DNA of 64,000 bases from Streptomyces candidus (lineage in GTDB: Bacteria; Actinomycetota; Actinomycetes; Streptomycetales; Streptomycetaceae). The translations under genes were made by a program, and so were the position numbers. Below, piece after piece: positions 34,010-42,618 of this stretch; positions within the stretch are counted from its first letter, which is position 1, and every line of letters starts with the position of its first letter. The notes under the pieces are model-generated. The model saw only the letters and a program-made list of their open reading frames with translations. It made no database searches and was not told the DNA's origin. The stretch lies in contig NZ_JACHEM010000004.1 of NCBI RefSeq assembly GCF_014207445.1, positions 372,001 to 436,000 of the forward strand, given 5' to 3'.

Positions 34010-34966
34010 TCACTTCCTGCGGCGAGCCGTCTCGTACAGGACGATTCCGGCCGCGACACCGGCGTTCAGCGACTCCGCGCCACCGGGCATCGAGATGCGC
34101 ACCCGGTAGTCGCAGGTCTCACCGACGAGGCGGCCCAGGCCCTTGCCCTCGCCGCCGATGACGATGACGACGGGGCCGCCGAGCTGCTCCAGGTCCTCGA
34201 CCTTGTGCTCGCCGTCGGCGGCGAGGCCGACGATCGTGATGCCGGCCTTCTTGTACTCCTCCAGTGCGCGCGTCAGGTTGGTGACGCGCGAGACGGGGGT
34301 GCGGGCGGCCGTACCGGCGGAGGACTTCCACGCTCCGGCGGTCATGCCGGCGGCGCGGCGCTCGGGGACGACGACGCCGTGGCCGCCGAAGGCGGACACC
34401 GAGCGGACGATGGCGCCGAGGTTGCGCGGGTCGGTCACGCCGTCGAGCGCGACGATCATCGGCTCCTCGTGCTTGTCGTGCGCGGCGTCGACGAGGTCCT
34501 GCGGGTGCGCGTACTCGTACGGCGGGACCTGGAGGACGACGCCCTGGTGGTTGAGGCCGTTGGTCATCCGGTCCAGCTCGGGGCGCGGCGCCTCCATCAG
34601 GTTGATCTTGCCGCGCTCGCCGGCGAGCTGGAGGATCTCGCGGACCCGCTCGTCGTTGTCGATGTACTGCTGCACGTAGAGGGTGATGGCGGGCACGCCG
34701 TCGCGCAGCGCCTCGTACACCGGGTTGCGGCCGACGACCATCTCCGAGGTGCCCTTGACGCCGCCGCGGCGGGGTGCGGGGCGGCGCGCCTGGGCGTGCT
34801 TGGCCTTGGCGGTGGCGAGACGGTTCGCCTTGTGCTTCTTGCGGTCCTCGGCCTTCGGGGTCGGGCCCCTGCCCTCAAGGCCCTTGCGCCGCTGGCCGCC
34901 GCTGCCGACCTGCATGCCCTTCTTGTTGGTCGTGCGGCGGTTCCTGCGTTGGCTGTTGCCGGCCAT
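34010..34966 (-). CDS. rlmB: 23S rRNA (guanosine-2251-2'-O)-methyltransferase
   Basis: 318 residues from ATG 34966. The Lys/Arg-rich N-terminal extension (about 1-75) is typical of actinobacterial RlmB. A substrate-binding domain begins EMVVGRNPVYEALRDG. The SPOUT methyltransferase domain has motif 1 DPRNLGAIVRS, motif 2 VVIVIGGEGKGLGRLV and motif 3 SLNAGVAAGIVLYE. It methylates the P-loop guanosine of 23S rRNA. Follows cysS in the usual Streptomyces order. A 12-bp direct repeat (TCTCGTTGCGTA) lies upstream near 35017-35042. Confidence 0.93.
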   Translation of the reverse strand: MAGNSQRRNRRTTNKKGMQVGSGGQRRKGLEGRGPTPKAEDRKKHKANRLATAKAKHAQARRPAPRRGGVKGTSEMVVGRNPVYEALRDGVPAITLYVQQYIDNDERVREILQLAGERGKINLMEAPRPELDRMTNGLNHQGVVLQVPPYEYAHPQDLVDAAHDKHEEPMIVALDGVTDPRNLGAIVRSVSAFGGHGVVVPERRAAGMTAGAWKSSAGTAARTPVSRVTNLTRALEEYKKAGITIVGLAADGEHKVEDLEQLGGPVVIVIGGEGKGLGRLVGETCDYRVRISMPGGAESLNAGVAAGIVLYETARRRK

Positions 34967-35050
34967 GACTACCTGTTTCCTTGTGGATACGGCGACCCAC
35001 ATGGCGATGCAGATCGTCTCGTTGCGTACATCTCGTTGCGTAAATGAAGT

Positions 35051-35076
35051 GTGCCGCCCGGGGTCCCGGGCGGCAC
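35051..35076 (-). terminator. Terminator of cysS
   Basis: Perfect 12-bp stem GTGCCGCCCGGG / CCCGGGCGGCAC with GT between the arms, 35 bases after the cysS stop. It implies that rlmB has at least partly its own promoter. Confidence 0.7.
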
Positions 35077-35111
35077 ATCGGAAGGCCCTGCGAAGGCCCG
35101 GCGCTCAAGCC

Positions 35112-36509
35112 CTACCGGGGCCCGAGCGTCCACCTCGGTCCGGACGGACTGTCCTCGACGACCAGTCCGGACTGCTGGAGCTGGTCGCGGATCGCGTCGG
35201 CCGCCGCCCAGTCCTTGCGCTCGCGCGCGGACTGCCGCTGGTCGAGCACGAGGCGTACGAGGGTGTCGACGACCCCGTGCAGGTCCTCTCCCCGGTCGGA
35301 CTCGCCGGCCCAGTGCGGGTCGAGCGGGTCGAGACCCAGTACTCCGAGCATCGCACGGACCTCTGCGAGGCGTGCCACCGCGGCTTCCTTGTCGTCCGCG
35401 GCGAGCGCGGAGTTCCCCTGCCGGACGGTGGTGTGGATGATCGCGAGGGCCTGCGGGACACCGAGGTCGTCGTCCATGGCCTCGGCGAACGCGGGCGGCA
35501 CGTCGGCGGCGGGCTCGACCGGCCCCGCCTTCTCGACGACCCGCTGGACGAAGCCCTCGATGCGTGCGAACGCGGACTCCGCCTCGCGCAGGGCGCCCTC
35601 GCTGTACTCGATGGCGGAGCGGTAGTGCGGCGTACCGAGGTAGTAGCGCAGCACGATCGGCCGCCACTTCTTGACCATGTCGCTGACCAGGACGGAGTTG
35701 CCGAGGGATTTCGACATCTTCTCGTTGGCCATGGTGACCCAGTGGTTGTGCACCCAGAAGTTCGCGAAGTCGTCGCCGAACGCCTTGGCCTGGGCGATCT
35801 CGTTCTCGTGGTGCGGAAAGATCAGGTCGATGCCGCCGCCGTGGATGTCGAAGGCGGTGCCGAGGTACTTGTGCGCCATGGCCGAGCACTCCAGGTGCCA
35901 GCCGGGCCGGCCGCGGCCCCACGGCGAGTCCCAGGAGGGCTCGCCCGGCTTGACGGCCTTCCACATGGCGAAGTCGCGGGAGTCGCGCTTGCCGGTGATG
36001 CCGGCCTCCGGGGGCTGGCGCAGCCCTTCGAGCTCCTGGTTGGAGAGCTGGAGGTAGTCGTCGTAGGAGCGGACGTCGAAGTAGACACTGCCGTCGGCCT
36101 CGTACGCGTGACCGCGCTCGATGAGGCCCAGCATCATCTCGACCATCTCGGTGATGTGGCCGGTGGCGCGGGGCTCGTAGGTGGGCGGGAGGCAGCCGAG
36201 GGCGGTGTAGCCGTCGTTGAAGACGCGCTCGTTCTCGTACCCGATGGACCACCACGGGCGGTCCTGCTCGGCGGACTTGGCGATGATCTTGTCGTCGATG
36301 TCGGTGACGTTGCGGATGAAGGTCACGTCGTAGCCGCGGTACGCGAACCACCGGCGCATGATGTCGAAGTTCAGCCCCGACCTGATGTGCCCGATGTGCG
36401 GGGCGGCCTGCACGGTCGCGCCACACAGGTAGATCGAGACACAGCCCGGGACGAGCGGGGTGAAGTCACGCGTCTGCCGGGCGCTGGTGTCGTACAGGCG
36501 AATAGTCAC
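35112..36509 (-). CDS. cysS: Cysteinyl-tRNA synthetase
   Basis: 465 residues. Class I motifs: the HIGH equivalent HIGHIRSGLNFDIMRRW (about 38-54), zinc ligands in YLCGATVQ and WHLECSAMAHKYLG, FPHHENEIAQA, and KMSKSLGN (about 265). C-terminal DALR-type helical domain. The sequence is the housekeeping enzyme and not MshC, which it resembles, because of its full-length C-terminus and its pairing with rlmB. A parS-like site lies directly upstream of the start. Confidence 0.96.
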   Translation of the reverse strand: MTIRLYDTSARQTRDFTPLVPGCVSIYLCGATVQAAPHIGHIRSGLNFDIMRRWFAYRGYDVTFIRNVTDIDDKIIAKSAEQDRPWWSIGYENERVFNDGYTALGCLPPTYEPRATGHITEMVEMMLGLIERGHAYEADGSVYFDVRSYDDYLQLSNQELEGLRQPPEAGITGKRDSRDFAMWKAVKPGEPSWDSPWGRGRPGWHLECSAMAHKYLGTAFDIHGGGIDLIFPHHENEIAQAKAFGDDFANFWVHNHWVTMANEKMSKSLGNSVLVSDMVKKWRPIVLRYYLGTPHYRSAIEYSEGALREAESAFARIEGFVQRVVEKAGPVEPAADVPPAFAEAMDDDLGVPQALAIIHTTVRQGNSALAADDKEAAVARLAEVRAMLGVLGLDPLDPHWAGESDRGEDLHGVVDTLVRLVLDQRQSARERKDWAAADAIRDQLQQSGLVVEDSPSGPRWTLGPR

Positions 36510-36526
36510 GCCACAAGGGTACTGAG

Positions 36527-36542
36527 TGTTTCACGTGAAACG
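36527..36542. promoter_or_regulatory. parS chromosome-partition site
   Basis: TGTTTCACGTGAAACG matches the ParB target TGTTTCACGTGAAACA at 15 of 16 bases, with the inner 14-bp palindrome perfect. It lies 18 bases upstream of the cysS start codon. Streptomyces carry about twenty parS sites spread over a few hundred kilobases around oriC, so this places the window in the central chromosome. Confidence 0.9.
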
Positions 36543-36581
36543 GCCCGTCCCCGCCCCGCCGTATCCGGGCGGGGACGGGCC
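36542..36581 (-). terminator. Terminator of the PPOX oxidoreductase gene
   Basis: Perfect 15-bp stem GGCCCGTCCCCGCCC / GGGCGGGGACGGGCC with a 10-nt loop, 11 bases past the stop codon and abutting parS. Confidence 0.75.
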
Positions 36582-36592
36582 CGGCCGGTGCC

Positions 36593-36997
36593 TCAGATGT
36601 TGCCGACCACCTTGCGGGCGCGGACGCGGACGACGACGCGCTGGGTGTCGTTCACGGACGCCGGGTTGAACTCGGCGTACTTCTTGCCCGTGTACTTCAG
36701 GGCCAGCTCGTCGATGAGTTCCTGGCCGCCGTCGGTGGTCATCTCGGCGGTGCCGCGGATCTCGGCGTACGAGTAGGGGGCGTCGAAGGGCTGGAGGAGG
36801 ACGGTGACCCGCGGGTCACGCCGCAGGTTCTTCTCCTTGCGGCGTCCGACCGTGGTCGAGAACAGCACGTCGTCGCCGTCGCGCTTCACCCATACCGGGG
36901 AGACCTGGGGGCTGCCGTCGGGCTGGATGGTGGCGACCGAGATGAAGACGGGGGTGTCGAGGAGTTCCTTGAGGTTGTCGCTGAGTGCGGCAGACAC
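36593..36997 (-). CDS. PPOX-class F420-dependent oxidoreductase
   Basis: 134 residues. Small split-barrel flavin/F420 protein: LKELLDTPVFISVATIQPDGSPQVSPVWVKRDGDDVLFSTTVGRRKEKNLRRDPRVTVLL is the family core (given as running text of the first 75 residues in brief: DTPVFISVAT, SPVWVKRDGD, KEKNLRRDP). Ends VVVRVRARKVVGNI. Such proteins use F420H2 to reduce small molecules. It is the last gene of the minus-strand run between ispF and cysS; whether it belongs functionally to the transport genes is not clear. Confidence 0.87.
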   Translation of the reverse strand: MSAALSDNLKELLDTPVFISVATIQPDGSPQVSPVWVKRDGDDVLFSTTVGRRKEKNLRRDPRVTVLLQPFDAPYSYAEIRGTAEMTTDGGQELIDELALKYTGKKYAEFNPASVNDTQRVVVRVRARKVVGNI

Positions 36998-37038
36998 GGG
37001 ATGCGGATCCTTCCGGGGGGAACGGTGGACTTCTACCT

Positions 37039-38520
37039 CTACCCCGCCGCCCGCCCGTCACGGCGCAGGCACCCCGCGAGAAGTGCCCCCGCGAGGGGTA
37101 CGGAAGCCAGCCCGCCCCACAGGAGTAGGCCTCCTTCCCCCAGCAGCGCACCCGTCGCCGCACTTCCCACCAGCACCACCAGCCCGGACACCGACGACAG
37201 CGCGCCCATCGCCAGCCCGAGGTGCCGGTCGTCCACCAGGTCCGGTACCAGGGCCCGCGCGGCCGGCACCAGCAGCATCTGCCCGAGGGTGATCGCCACG
37301 ACGAGGAACGCCCCCGGCAGCAGCCCGGCCGCCCCGCCCAGGTGCAGCGGTACGCAGACGGCCACCCCAAGGAACCCGGCCGCCACCACCAGCAGCCCCG
37401 CGACCAGCGCCGTCCGCAGCCCGAGCCGGCGCCCGGCCCATCGCGTCACCGGCAGCTGTACGCACACCACCAGCAGCGACGACAGCGCGAACAGCCAGCC
37501 CAGCGCGGCCTGGGAGCCCGTCGTCCGCTCCACCTCGGCGGGCAGCGACAGGTAGAGCTGGTTGTAGGCGACCAGGTAGCAGCTGTACGCCAGGCACACC
37601 AGCACGAACCCGGGGCTGCGCACCAGCGCCCGCACCCCGCCTCCGCGGCGCTCCCGGGCGTGCGCGGCCGGCCGCGCGGGCATCAGCCGCCAGTGCCCCG
37701 CAAGTACGGCCACGAAGACGGCGGCACCCGCGAGGCAGGCCGCCCGGAACCCGCTGAACAGAAGCAACGACCCGAGCAGCGGTCCGACGAACGCCCCGGC
37801 CTGCCCCGCCGCCGAGAACACCGCCAGCACCTGGGTGCGGGGCGTCCCGTCCTCCTGCTCGAACCGCACGGCCTCCCGCGCGGTCTCCGACTCCACGGCC
37901 GGTGAGAAGAGTGCCGCCGCGAACCCGATGAGCAGCACGGCCGCGACGACGGTTCCCGTGCTGCCCGCGAACGCGAGCCACACGAACCCTGCGATCCGCA
38001 GCACGCACCCGGCAAGCACCACGGGCCGCGGCCCGAACCGGTCGGTCAGTGCCCCGCCCACCACGAACAGGCCCTGCTGGCTGAACGTCCGCAGCCCGAG
38101 CACGAGCCCGACCGTCCACCCGGCCATCCCGAGACCGGTCCCGAGGTGCTGGGCGAGGTACGGCAGGACGGCGAAGAACCCGACGTTGAAGGCGAGCTGG
38201 GTCCCGACGAGCAGCCGGAGGTAGGAGGGCAGCGCCCGTATCTCGGTGAGGGCCCGCCACCGCGAGGCGGCGACAGCCGCCTTGTCGGGGCGGCGCTCGG
38301 CCTGGGGAGGGCGCGCGGGGCGCGCCCCGGCCGCCGTGTCCGGAGCACCAGGTGACCTGTCCGGGCGGAGGGCTCCCTGCGATCCGTCGGGGCCCGGAGC
38401 ACCCTGCGCCCCGTCGGGGCCCCGAGGCGCCTGCGGCGCGTCAGGGCCCGGAGCCGTCGGCGACCCGTCCCGGCCGGGGGCCGTCGACTGCCCCCGCCGG
38501 TCCGTCGCGCGTCCTCTCAT
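37039..38520 (-). CDS. MFS exporter
   Basis: 493 residues. A Pro/Gly/Asp-rich N-terminus of about 85 residues with GPDG-type repeats precedes twelve predicted helices starting at LPSYLRLLVGTQLAFNVGFF. The MFS signature region LGLRTFSQQGLFVVGGALTDRFGPRPV (loop 2-3, about 140-166) is present. ATG 38520 overlaps the permease stop (ATGA), which supports the start and operon membership. Behind a Zur-type promoter and with an Opp/nickel-type importer, it could export a zinc-binding metallophore, in analogy with CntE; this is inference. Confidence 0.85.
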   Translation of the reverse strand: MRGRATDRRGQSTAPGRDGSPTAPGPDAPQAPRGPDGAQGAPGPDGSQGALRPDRSPGAPDTAAGARPARPPQAERRPDKAAVAASRWRALTEIRALPSYLRLLVGTQLAFNVGFFAVLPYLAQHLGTGLGMAGWTVGLVLGLRTFSQQGLFVVGGALTDRFGPRPVVLAGCVLRIAGFVWLAFAGSTGTVVAAVLLIGFAAALFSPAVESETAREAVRFEQEDGTPRTQVLAVFSAAGQAGAFVGPLLGSLLLFSGFRAACLAGAAVFVAVLAGHWRLMPARPAAHARERRGGGVRALVRSPGFVLVCLAYSCYLVAYNQLYLSLPAEVERTTGSQAALGWLFALSSLLVVCVQLPVTRWAGRRLGLRTALVAGLLVVAAGFLGVAVCVPLHLGGAAGLLPGAFLVVAITLGQMLLVPAARALVPDLVDDRHLGLAMGALSSVSGLVVLVGSAATGALLGEGGLLLWGGLASVPLAGALLAGCLRRDGRAAG

Positions 38521-40355
38521 GTCCGTGCCCCTACCGCGACGGGCGCCCCGTCGGCGCGTGCCGCCGATCCCGTCACCCTGTCCACAGGTGTGGACGTCTC
38601 AGCCGCTTCCCTGCGGGCTCCGCGTGGCCCGCGGCCCCGTGCTCCGGCCCCGACCGCGGCCCACAGCACGGCCACCACGCCGCACAGCACCAGCGCCCCC
38701 GCGGGTGCGAGCACCGACCAGGGTGCCCGTTCGGCGTAGGGCATGTTCTCCGACAGCATGCGGCCCCATTCCGGGGCGGGCGGGCCCGCGCCCAGGCCGA
38801 GGAAGCCCAGCGAGGCGAGGTGCAGGGCGATCGCGGGGATGCGCAGCACCGCGTGGTGCAGCACCGGCGGCAGCACTCCCGGCAGTACGTGCCGCCGCAG
38901 TATCCGTCGGCGGCCCGCGCCCATCGAGAGGGCCACCGCCACGTGCGGTGCGGCCCGTTCCTGTTCGTACAGCGCCCGGGTGTGCGCGGCCAGCGGCGCC
39001 CAGGCGACGGCCGCGACGGCCAGCGCGGCCGCCCCCGCGCCCGGTCCGGCGACGCCCGCCACCAGCAGCCCCGCGACGATCGCCGGCAGCGCGTTGGCCG
39101 TCTCGGTGAGTCCGGTCGCGCCGGGCAGCAGTCCCACCAGGACTCCCACCACGAGCGTCAGCGCGCTCACCGCGACCGCGGTGAGTACGGTGCGCCCCGC
39201 ACCGTGGCCCAGCCGGGCCAGCGTGTCCCGGCCCAGCGAGTCCGTGCCGAGGGGGTGCGCGGCACTCGGCCCGCCGAGCCGTACCGCCGCGTCGATGCCG
39301 TACGGGTCCCGCAGCAGCCCGGCCACCACCACACCGACGAAGGCCAGGGTCAGCAGCACTGCCGCCCACCGCAGCCCGCGGCCGGTCGTCAGCCGTGGCC
39401 GTACGAGCGGGGGCAGCGCCCGGTCCCGCAGGGCGGGCCCCACGAGGGCGCGCCCGAGTCCTCGGACCGCCAGTCCCGCCAGCGCGCCCAGGAGCAGCAG
39501 CACCAGCACCGACGACTGGAGCACCGGCAGGTCCTGGGCGAGCGCGGCGCCCAGCGCCGTGCCGCCGAGGCCGGGGATGGCGAACAGCGTCTCGACCGCG
39601 ACCGCGCCGCCCGTGAGCCCGACGAGCACGAAACCGAACTGCGGCAGCACTCCCGGCACCGAGCGCCGCAGGGCGTGCCGCGCCACCCGGCTGCCCGGGA
39701 TGCCGCCCGCCACTGCCGCCTTCGCCCACGGTTCCGCGAAGGCGGCGGGCAGCGCGTCGTCGAGGAGCCGTCCGAGCAGCGCCCCCGCCGGGACGCCCAT
39801 CGCCGCGGCGGGCAGCACGACTGCGCCGAAGGTCCCCCAGCCCACGGCCGGGAACCACCTCAGCTGTACGGCGAAGAAGATCGCGAGCAGCGCGGCCAGC
39901 AGAAACTCCGGCAGCGCGGCCAGCGCCGCGCCCACGACGCCGGCTCGGGCGCCCCGGCCCATGAGCCGCCGCCGCGCGCCGAGCCGCAGCACCGGGAGGC
40001 AGAGCAGTCCCGCTACCAGCACGGCCACCAGCAGCGAGCAGGCCATCAGGGTCAGTGACACGCCGAGCGCCGCCGTCACGTCCGGGCCCACGGGCATGCC
40101 CGACACCCACGACGTGCCGAAGTCGCCTCGCAGGGCCCCGCCCAGCCAGCCGCCCAGTACGTGCGCCGGGCCGCCGTCGAGGCCGGTCTCGGCACGGATG
40201 GCCGCCAGCGTCCCGGGGGTGGCCGGACGGTCGGCGTAGCGGGCGTGCAGGATCGTCAGCGCGGGATCGTTCCTGGTCAGCCAGGGCAGCAGGCCGACGA
40301 GCAGCACCACGGCCAGAAGGGCTGCGGCACGTCCGGCGAGAGCGCGCAGTCTCAT
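38517..40355 (-). CDS. Fused OppB-OppC-type ABC transporter permease
   Basis: 612 residues, about twice the length of a single permease. The N-half (1-310) is OppB/NikB-like, with an extracytoplasmic loop after helix 1 and the EAA-type loop EPWAKAAVAGGIPGSRVARH. The C-half (about 330-575) is OppC/NikC-like, with DPYGIDAAVRLGGPSAAHPLGTDSLGRD and its own EAA loop SMGAGRRRILRRHVLPG. One polypeptide therefore supplies both membrane subunits. No ATPase gene is in the cluster. Overlaps the binding-protein gene upstream and the MFS gene downstream by ATGA. Confidence 0.88.
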   Translation of the reverse strand: MRLRALAGRAAALLAVVLLVGLLPWLTRNDPALTILHARYADRPATPGTLAAIRAETGLDGGPAHVLGGWLGGALRGDFGTSWVSGMPVGPDVTAALGVSLTLMACSLLVAVLVAGLLCLPVLRLGARRRLMGRGARAGVVGAALAALPEFLLAALLAIFFAVQLRWFPAVGWGTFGAVVLPAAAMGVPAGALLGRLLDDALPAAFAEPWAKAAVAGGIPGSRVARHALRRSVPGVLPQFGFVLVGLTGGAVAVETLFAIPGLGGTALGAALAQDLPVLQSSVLVLLLLGALAGLAVRGLGRALVGPALRDRALPPLVRPRLTTGRGLRWAAVLLTLAFVGVVVAGLLRDPYGIDAAVRLGGPSAAHPLGTDSLGRDTLARLGHGAGRTVLTAVAVSALTLVVGVLVGLLPGATGLTETANALPAIVAGLLVAGVAGPGAGAAALAVAAVAWAPLAAHTRALYEQERAAPHVAVALSMGAGRRRILRRHVLPGVLPPVLHHAVLRIPAIALHLASLGFLGLGAGPPAPEWGRMLSENMPYAERAPWSVLAPAGALVLCGVVAVLWAAVGAGARGRGPRGARREAAETSTPVDRVTGSAARADGAPVAVGART

Positions 40356-41881
40356 CCGATACGGGTGTCGGCGGTGATCAGCGTTCGTTCCATCGGGTCG
40401 AGCGAGACGCCTTCGACACCCTCGCGGACTCCCTGGACGAAGCGTTCGTGCACCAGCGGAATCACCGCGTCGGTGCCCAGCACCTTGGCCTCGGCGGCCA
40501 TTTCGGCCTGCTGGCGCTCGGGGGTGTCCATGGCGCCGACGGTCTTCGCGACCGCCGCGTCCACGTCCTTGTCGCAGAGCTGCGAGAGGTTGAAGGACCC
40601 GGCGCAGGTGAAGTCACTGCTCAGGTACGAGGAGGGGTCACCGGTGTCGAGGAGGGTGTTGCGCGGCAGGATGAACGCGTCGAATTTTCCGTCCAGCGCG
40701 TCGGCCTCCATCCGCGCGTAGTCCCGCACCACCTGCCGGACCTTGAATCCGGCCTTCTCCAGCTGCTGCTGGACGGCGGTGGCGACCTCGGGCAGCTCGG
40801 GCCGGTTGGTGTAGGTGCCGAGGACGATCTCCCCTGCCGCCGCGGCCTTCTCCTTCGGGGCGGCGGCGGCGCGCCCCTCCACCGGCACCCGCTGCTTCGC
40901 CGCCCAGGCCACCCCCGGCCCGAAGAGACCCTGAGCGGTGTCCGCGCGGCCCTCGTAGACGCCTTCGACCAGGGCTTTGCTGTCGGTGGCGGCCCGGACG
41001 GAGGCCCGCAGCCCGGCGTCGGTGAAGGTGCCCTTCTCCGTGTTCAGGTAGAGGCTGTTGGTGCGCGCGGTCGGCACCTCGCGGGCTTGTCCCTCCGCCA
41101 GGAGCGAGACCTGCGAGACGGGTACGGACTCGGCGATGTCGGTCTGTCCGGCGCGCAGCGCGTTCGCCCGAGCCTTGCCGTCCGCCACGAACTTCACGTC
41201 GATGCCGGGGGCCTTGGCCTTGCTGCCCCAGTAGGAGTCGTTCCTGGTCAGGGTGGCACTGACGGCCCCGTTGAGCTTGCTGAGGGTGTACGGGCCGGTG
41301 GCGTGGCCGACCAGGTCGACCTTGCCGCCCGCCTTGTAGGCGCCCTCCGAGAAGATCGAGAGCGAGGGGTTGGCCAGGCGTTGGGGCAGCAGCGGATCGG
41401 GTTTCTTCGTGGTGATGCGTACGGTCTGCGGGCTCTGCGCGGTCGCGCCGATGTCGGTGTCGCTCAGGACGCGCGGCTTGGGCGACGCCTTCTCGGCGGC
41501 GTCCAGGGCGCGGACGACGGCCTGCGCGTCGAGCTGCTTGCCGTCCTGGAAGACGGCCTTGCGGAGGGTGAACGTCCACGCCCTGTCGCCGTCCGGCCTC
41601 CACTCGGTGGCGAGCGCGGGCAGGGCCTCGCCGTTCTTGCCTAGCGTGGTCAGGCCCTCGGCGACCGCGAGGCGGCTGAGGGTCACCGCGTCGTCGCCGA
41701 ACGGGGACATGGCCTGGGCGGGCGGGAAGGCGAGCGCCACCCGGACCCTGCCGCCGTCGCCGCCCGCCGAGGATGCCCCGGAGTCAGTGCCTCCGGCGCA
41801 CGCGGTGACGGTCAGGGCGAGGGCGGCGGCCGTCGCTGCGAGGGGCAGCGCACGCGGCAGGGCACGACGTATCGAGGACAT
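40352..41881 (-). CDS. Opp/nickel-type ABC substrate-binding lipoprotein, Zur-controlled
   Basis: 509 residues. Lipoprotein signal with ALALTVTACAGG (lipobox TAC, Cys near 28). Family 5 (peptide/nickel) binding-protein features: VTLSRLAVAEGLTTLGKNGEALPALATEW, WTFTLRKAVFQDGKQLDAQAVVRAL, VGHATGPYTLSKLNGAVSATLTRND and NSLYLNTEKGTFTDAGLRASVRAAT. A near-perfect Zur box ends 15 bases from... the ATG, so the gene should be derepressed at low zinc. The ligand may be a zinc chelate. Coupled to the fused permease by ATGA. Confidence 0.88.
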   Translation of the reverse strand: MSSIRRALPRALPLAATAAALALTVTACAGGTDSGASSAGGDGGRVRVALAFPPAQAMSPFGDDAVTLSRLAVAEGLTTLGKNGEALPALATEWRPDGDRAWTFTLRKAVFQDGKQLDAQAVVRALDAAEKASPKPRVLSDTDIGATAQSPQTVRITTKKPDPLLPQRLANPSLSIFSEGAYKAGGKVDLVGHATGPYTLSKLNGAVSATLTRNDSYWGSKAKAPGIDVKFVADGKARANALRAGQTDIAESVPVSQVSLLAEGQAREVPTARTNSLYLNTEKGTFTDAGLRASVRAATDSKALVEGVYEGRADTAQGLFGPGVAWAAKQRVPVEGRAAAAPKEKAAAAGEIVLGTYTNRPELPEVATAVQQQLEKAGFKVRQVVRDYARMEADALDGKFDAFILPRNTLLDTGDPSSYLSSDFTCAGSFNLSQLCDKDVDAAVAKTVGAMDTPERQQAEMAAEAKVLGTDAVIPLVHERFVQGVREGVEGVSLDPMERTLITADTRIG

Positions 41882-41895
41882 GGCACGACCCTACA

Positions 41896-41910
41896 TGAAA
41901 ATGATTGTCA
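41896..41910. promoter_or_regulatory. Zur box
   Basis: TGAAAATGATTGTCA matches the Streptomyces Zur consensus TGAAAATGATTTTCA (7-1-7 palindrome) at 14 of 15 bases. It starts 15 bases upstream of the binding-protein ATG and overlaps the last bases of the upstream GNAT gene. Local AT content stands out against the GC-rich surroundings. Confidence 0.85.
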
Positions 41911-42507
41911 CTTGACAGTGGCCACCGGCAGTTCGAAGTGGACGATGCCCTGGCCACCGCCGGGCAGCTTCCGCTCGTCACAGACCTCGACCGCGAGCGA
42001 TCGCCAGAAGGGCTCGGCGCCCGGCACAACCGGATCGGTGTGCAGATAGGCCGTCTCGTACCCACCGACCTTGCTGACAAAGTCGCACAATTCGCTCACG
42101 ATCGCCCGCGCGAGACCGTGCCGCCGGTGCTCCGGGCGGACGTAGATGCGGCAGAGCTGAGCGGTGGTTCCGGATGGGAAACGGGCGGCCACCCATTCCG
42201 GATTGGGCGGCGCGGCCGGCCCCTGGTCGCGAACCGCGCCGGTGGCGACGATCTCGCCCGCCGCGTCCTCCACGACCAGCAGCGTGCGCCGTTCGGGCCG
42301 CAGATAGGCCCCGTCGAGATCGATGATGTCCGCGTGCCAGCGGGGTACGTAACCGGACTTCAGGTCGCGGTAGACGGTGTCCAGCATGACGGCCCGCGCC
42401 CCGCCGACGTCCTCGGCGGTCGCGGTCCGCAGCACGTAACCCCCGGGGAGGGGAGGGGAGGAGGCCCGGCCCCCAGCGGCCCCGGGGGCATCCGTCGTCA
42501 CCGTCAC
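41908..42507 (-). CDS. GNAT N-acetyltransferase
   Basis: 199 residues from GTG 42507, six bases after a GGAGG; the frame is open to ATG 42534. GNAT features: YVLRTATAEDVGGARAVMLDTVY at the start, LLVVEDAAGEIVATGAV, and the acetyl-CoA motif CRIYVRPEHRRHGLARAIVSELCDF (about 130-154), then TAYLHTDPVVPGAEPFWRSLA. It precedes the Zur-controlled genes on the same strand, but the Zur site lies after its coding region, so it may be transcribed independently. Substrate unknown. Confidence 0.82.
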   Translation of the reverse strand: MTVTTDAPGAAGGRASSPPLPGGYVLRTATAEDVGGARAVMLDTVYRDLKSGYVPRWHADIIDLDGAYLRPERRTLLVVEDAAGEIVATGAVRDQGPAAPPNPEWVAARFPSGTTAQLCRIYVRPEHRRHGLARAIVSELCDFVSKVGGYETAYLHTDPVVPGAEPFWRSLAVEVCDERKLPGGGQGIVHFELPVATVK

Positions 42508-42618
42508 CACACGCCTCCGATCCTGCCGCACCACCTGCCGTACCAGCGTACGTGCAAGCGATGCGCAAGAAAGGAGCGAGGGGGTTCGGTCCGCCTGCCG
42601 CAGAACGGTTCCCGCAGG

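Noticed and set aside
36593..36997. PPOX oxidoreductase as part of the zinc transport system
   Set aside because: Only proximity supports it; it starts 41 bases after the MFS gene without overlap and no family link to metal uptake is known.
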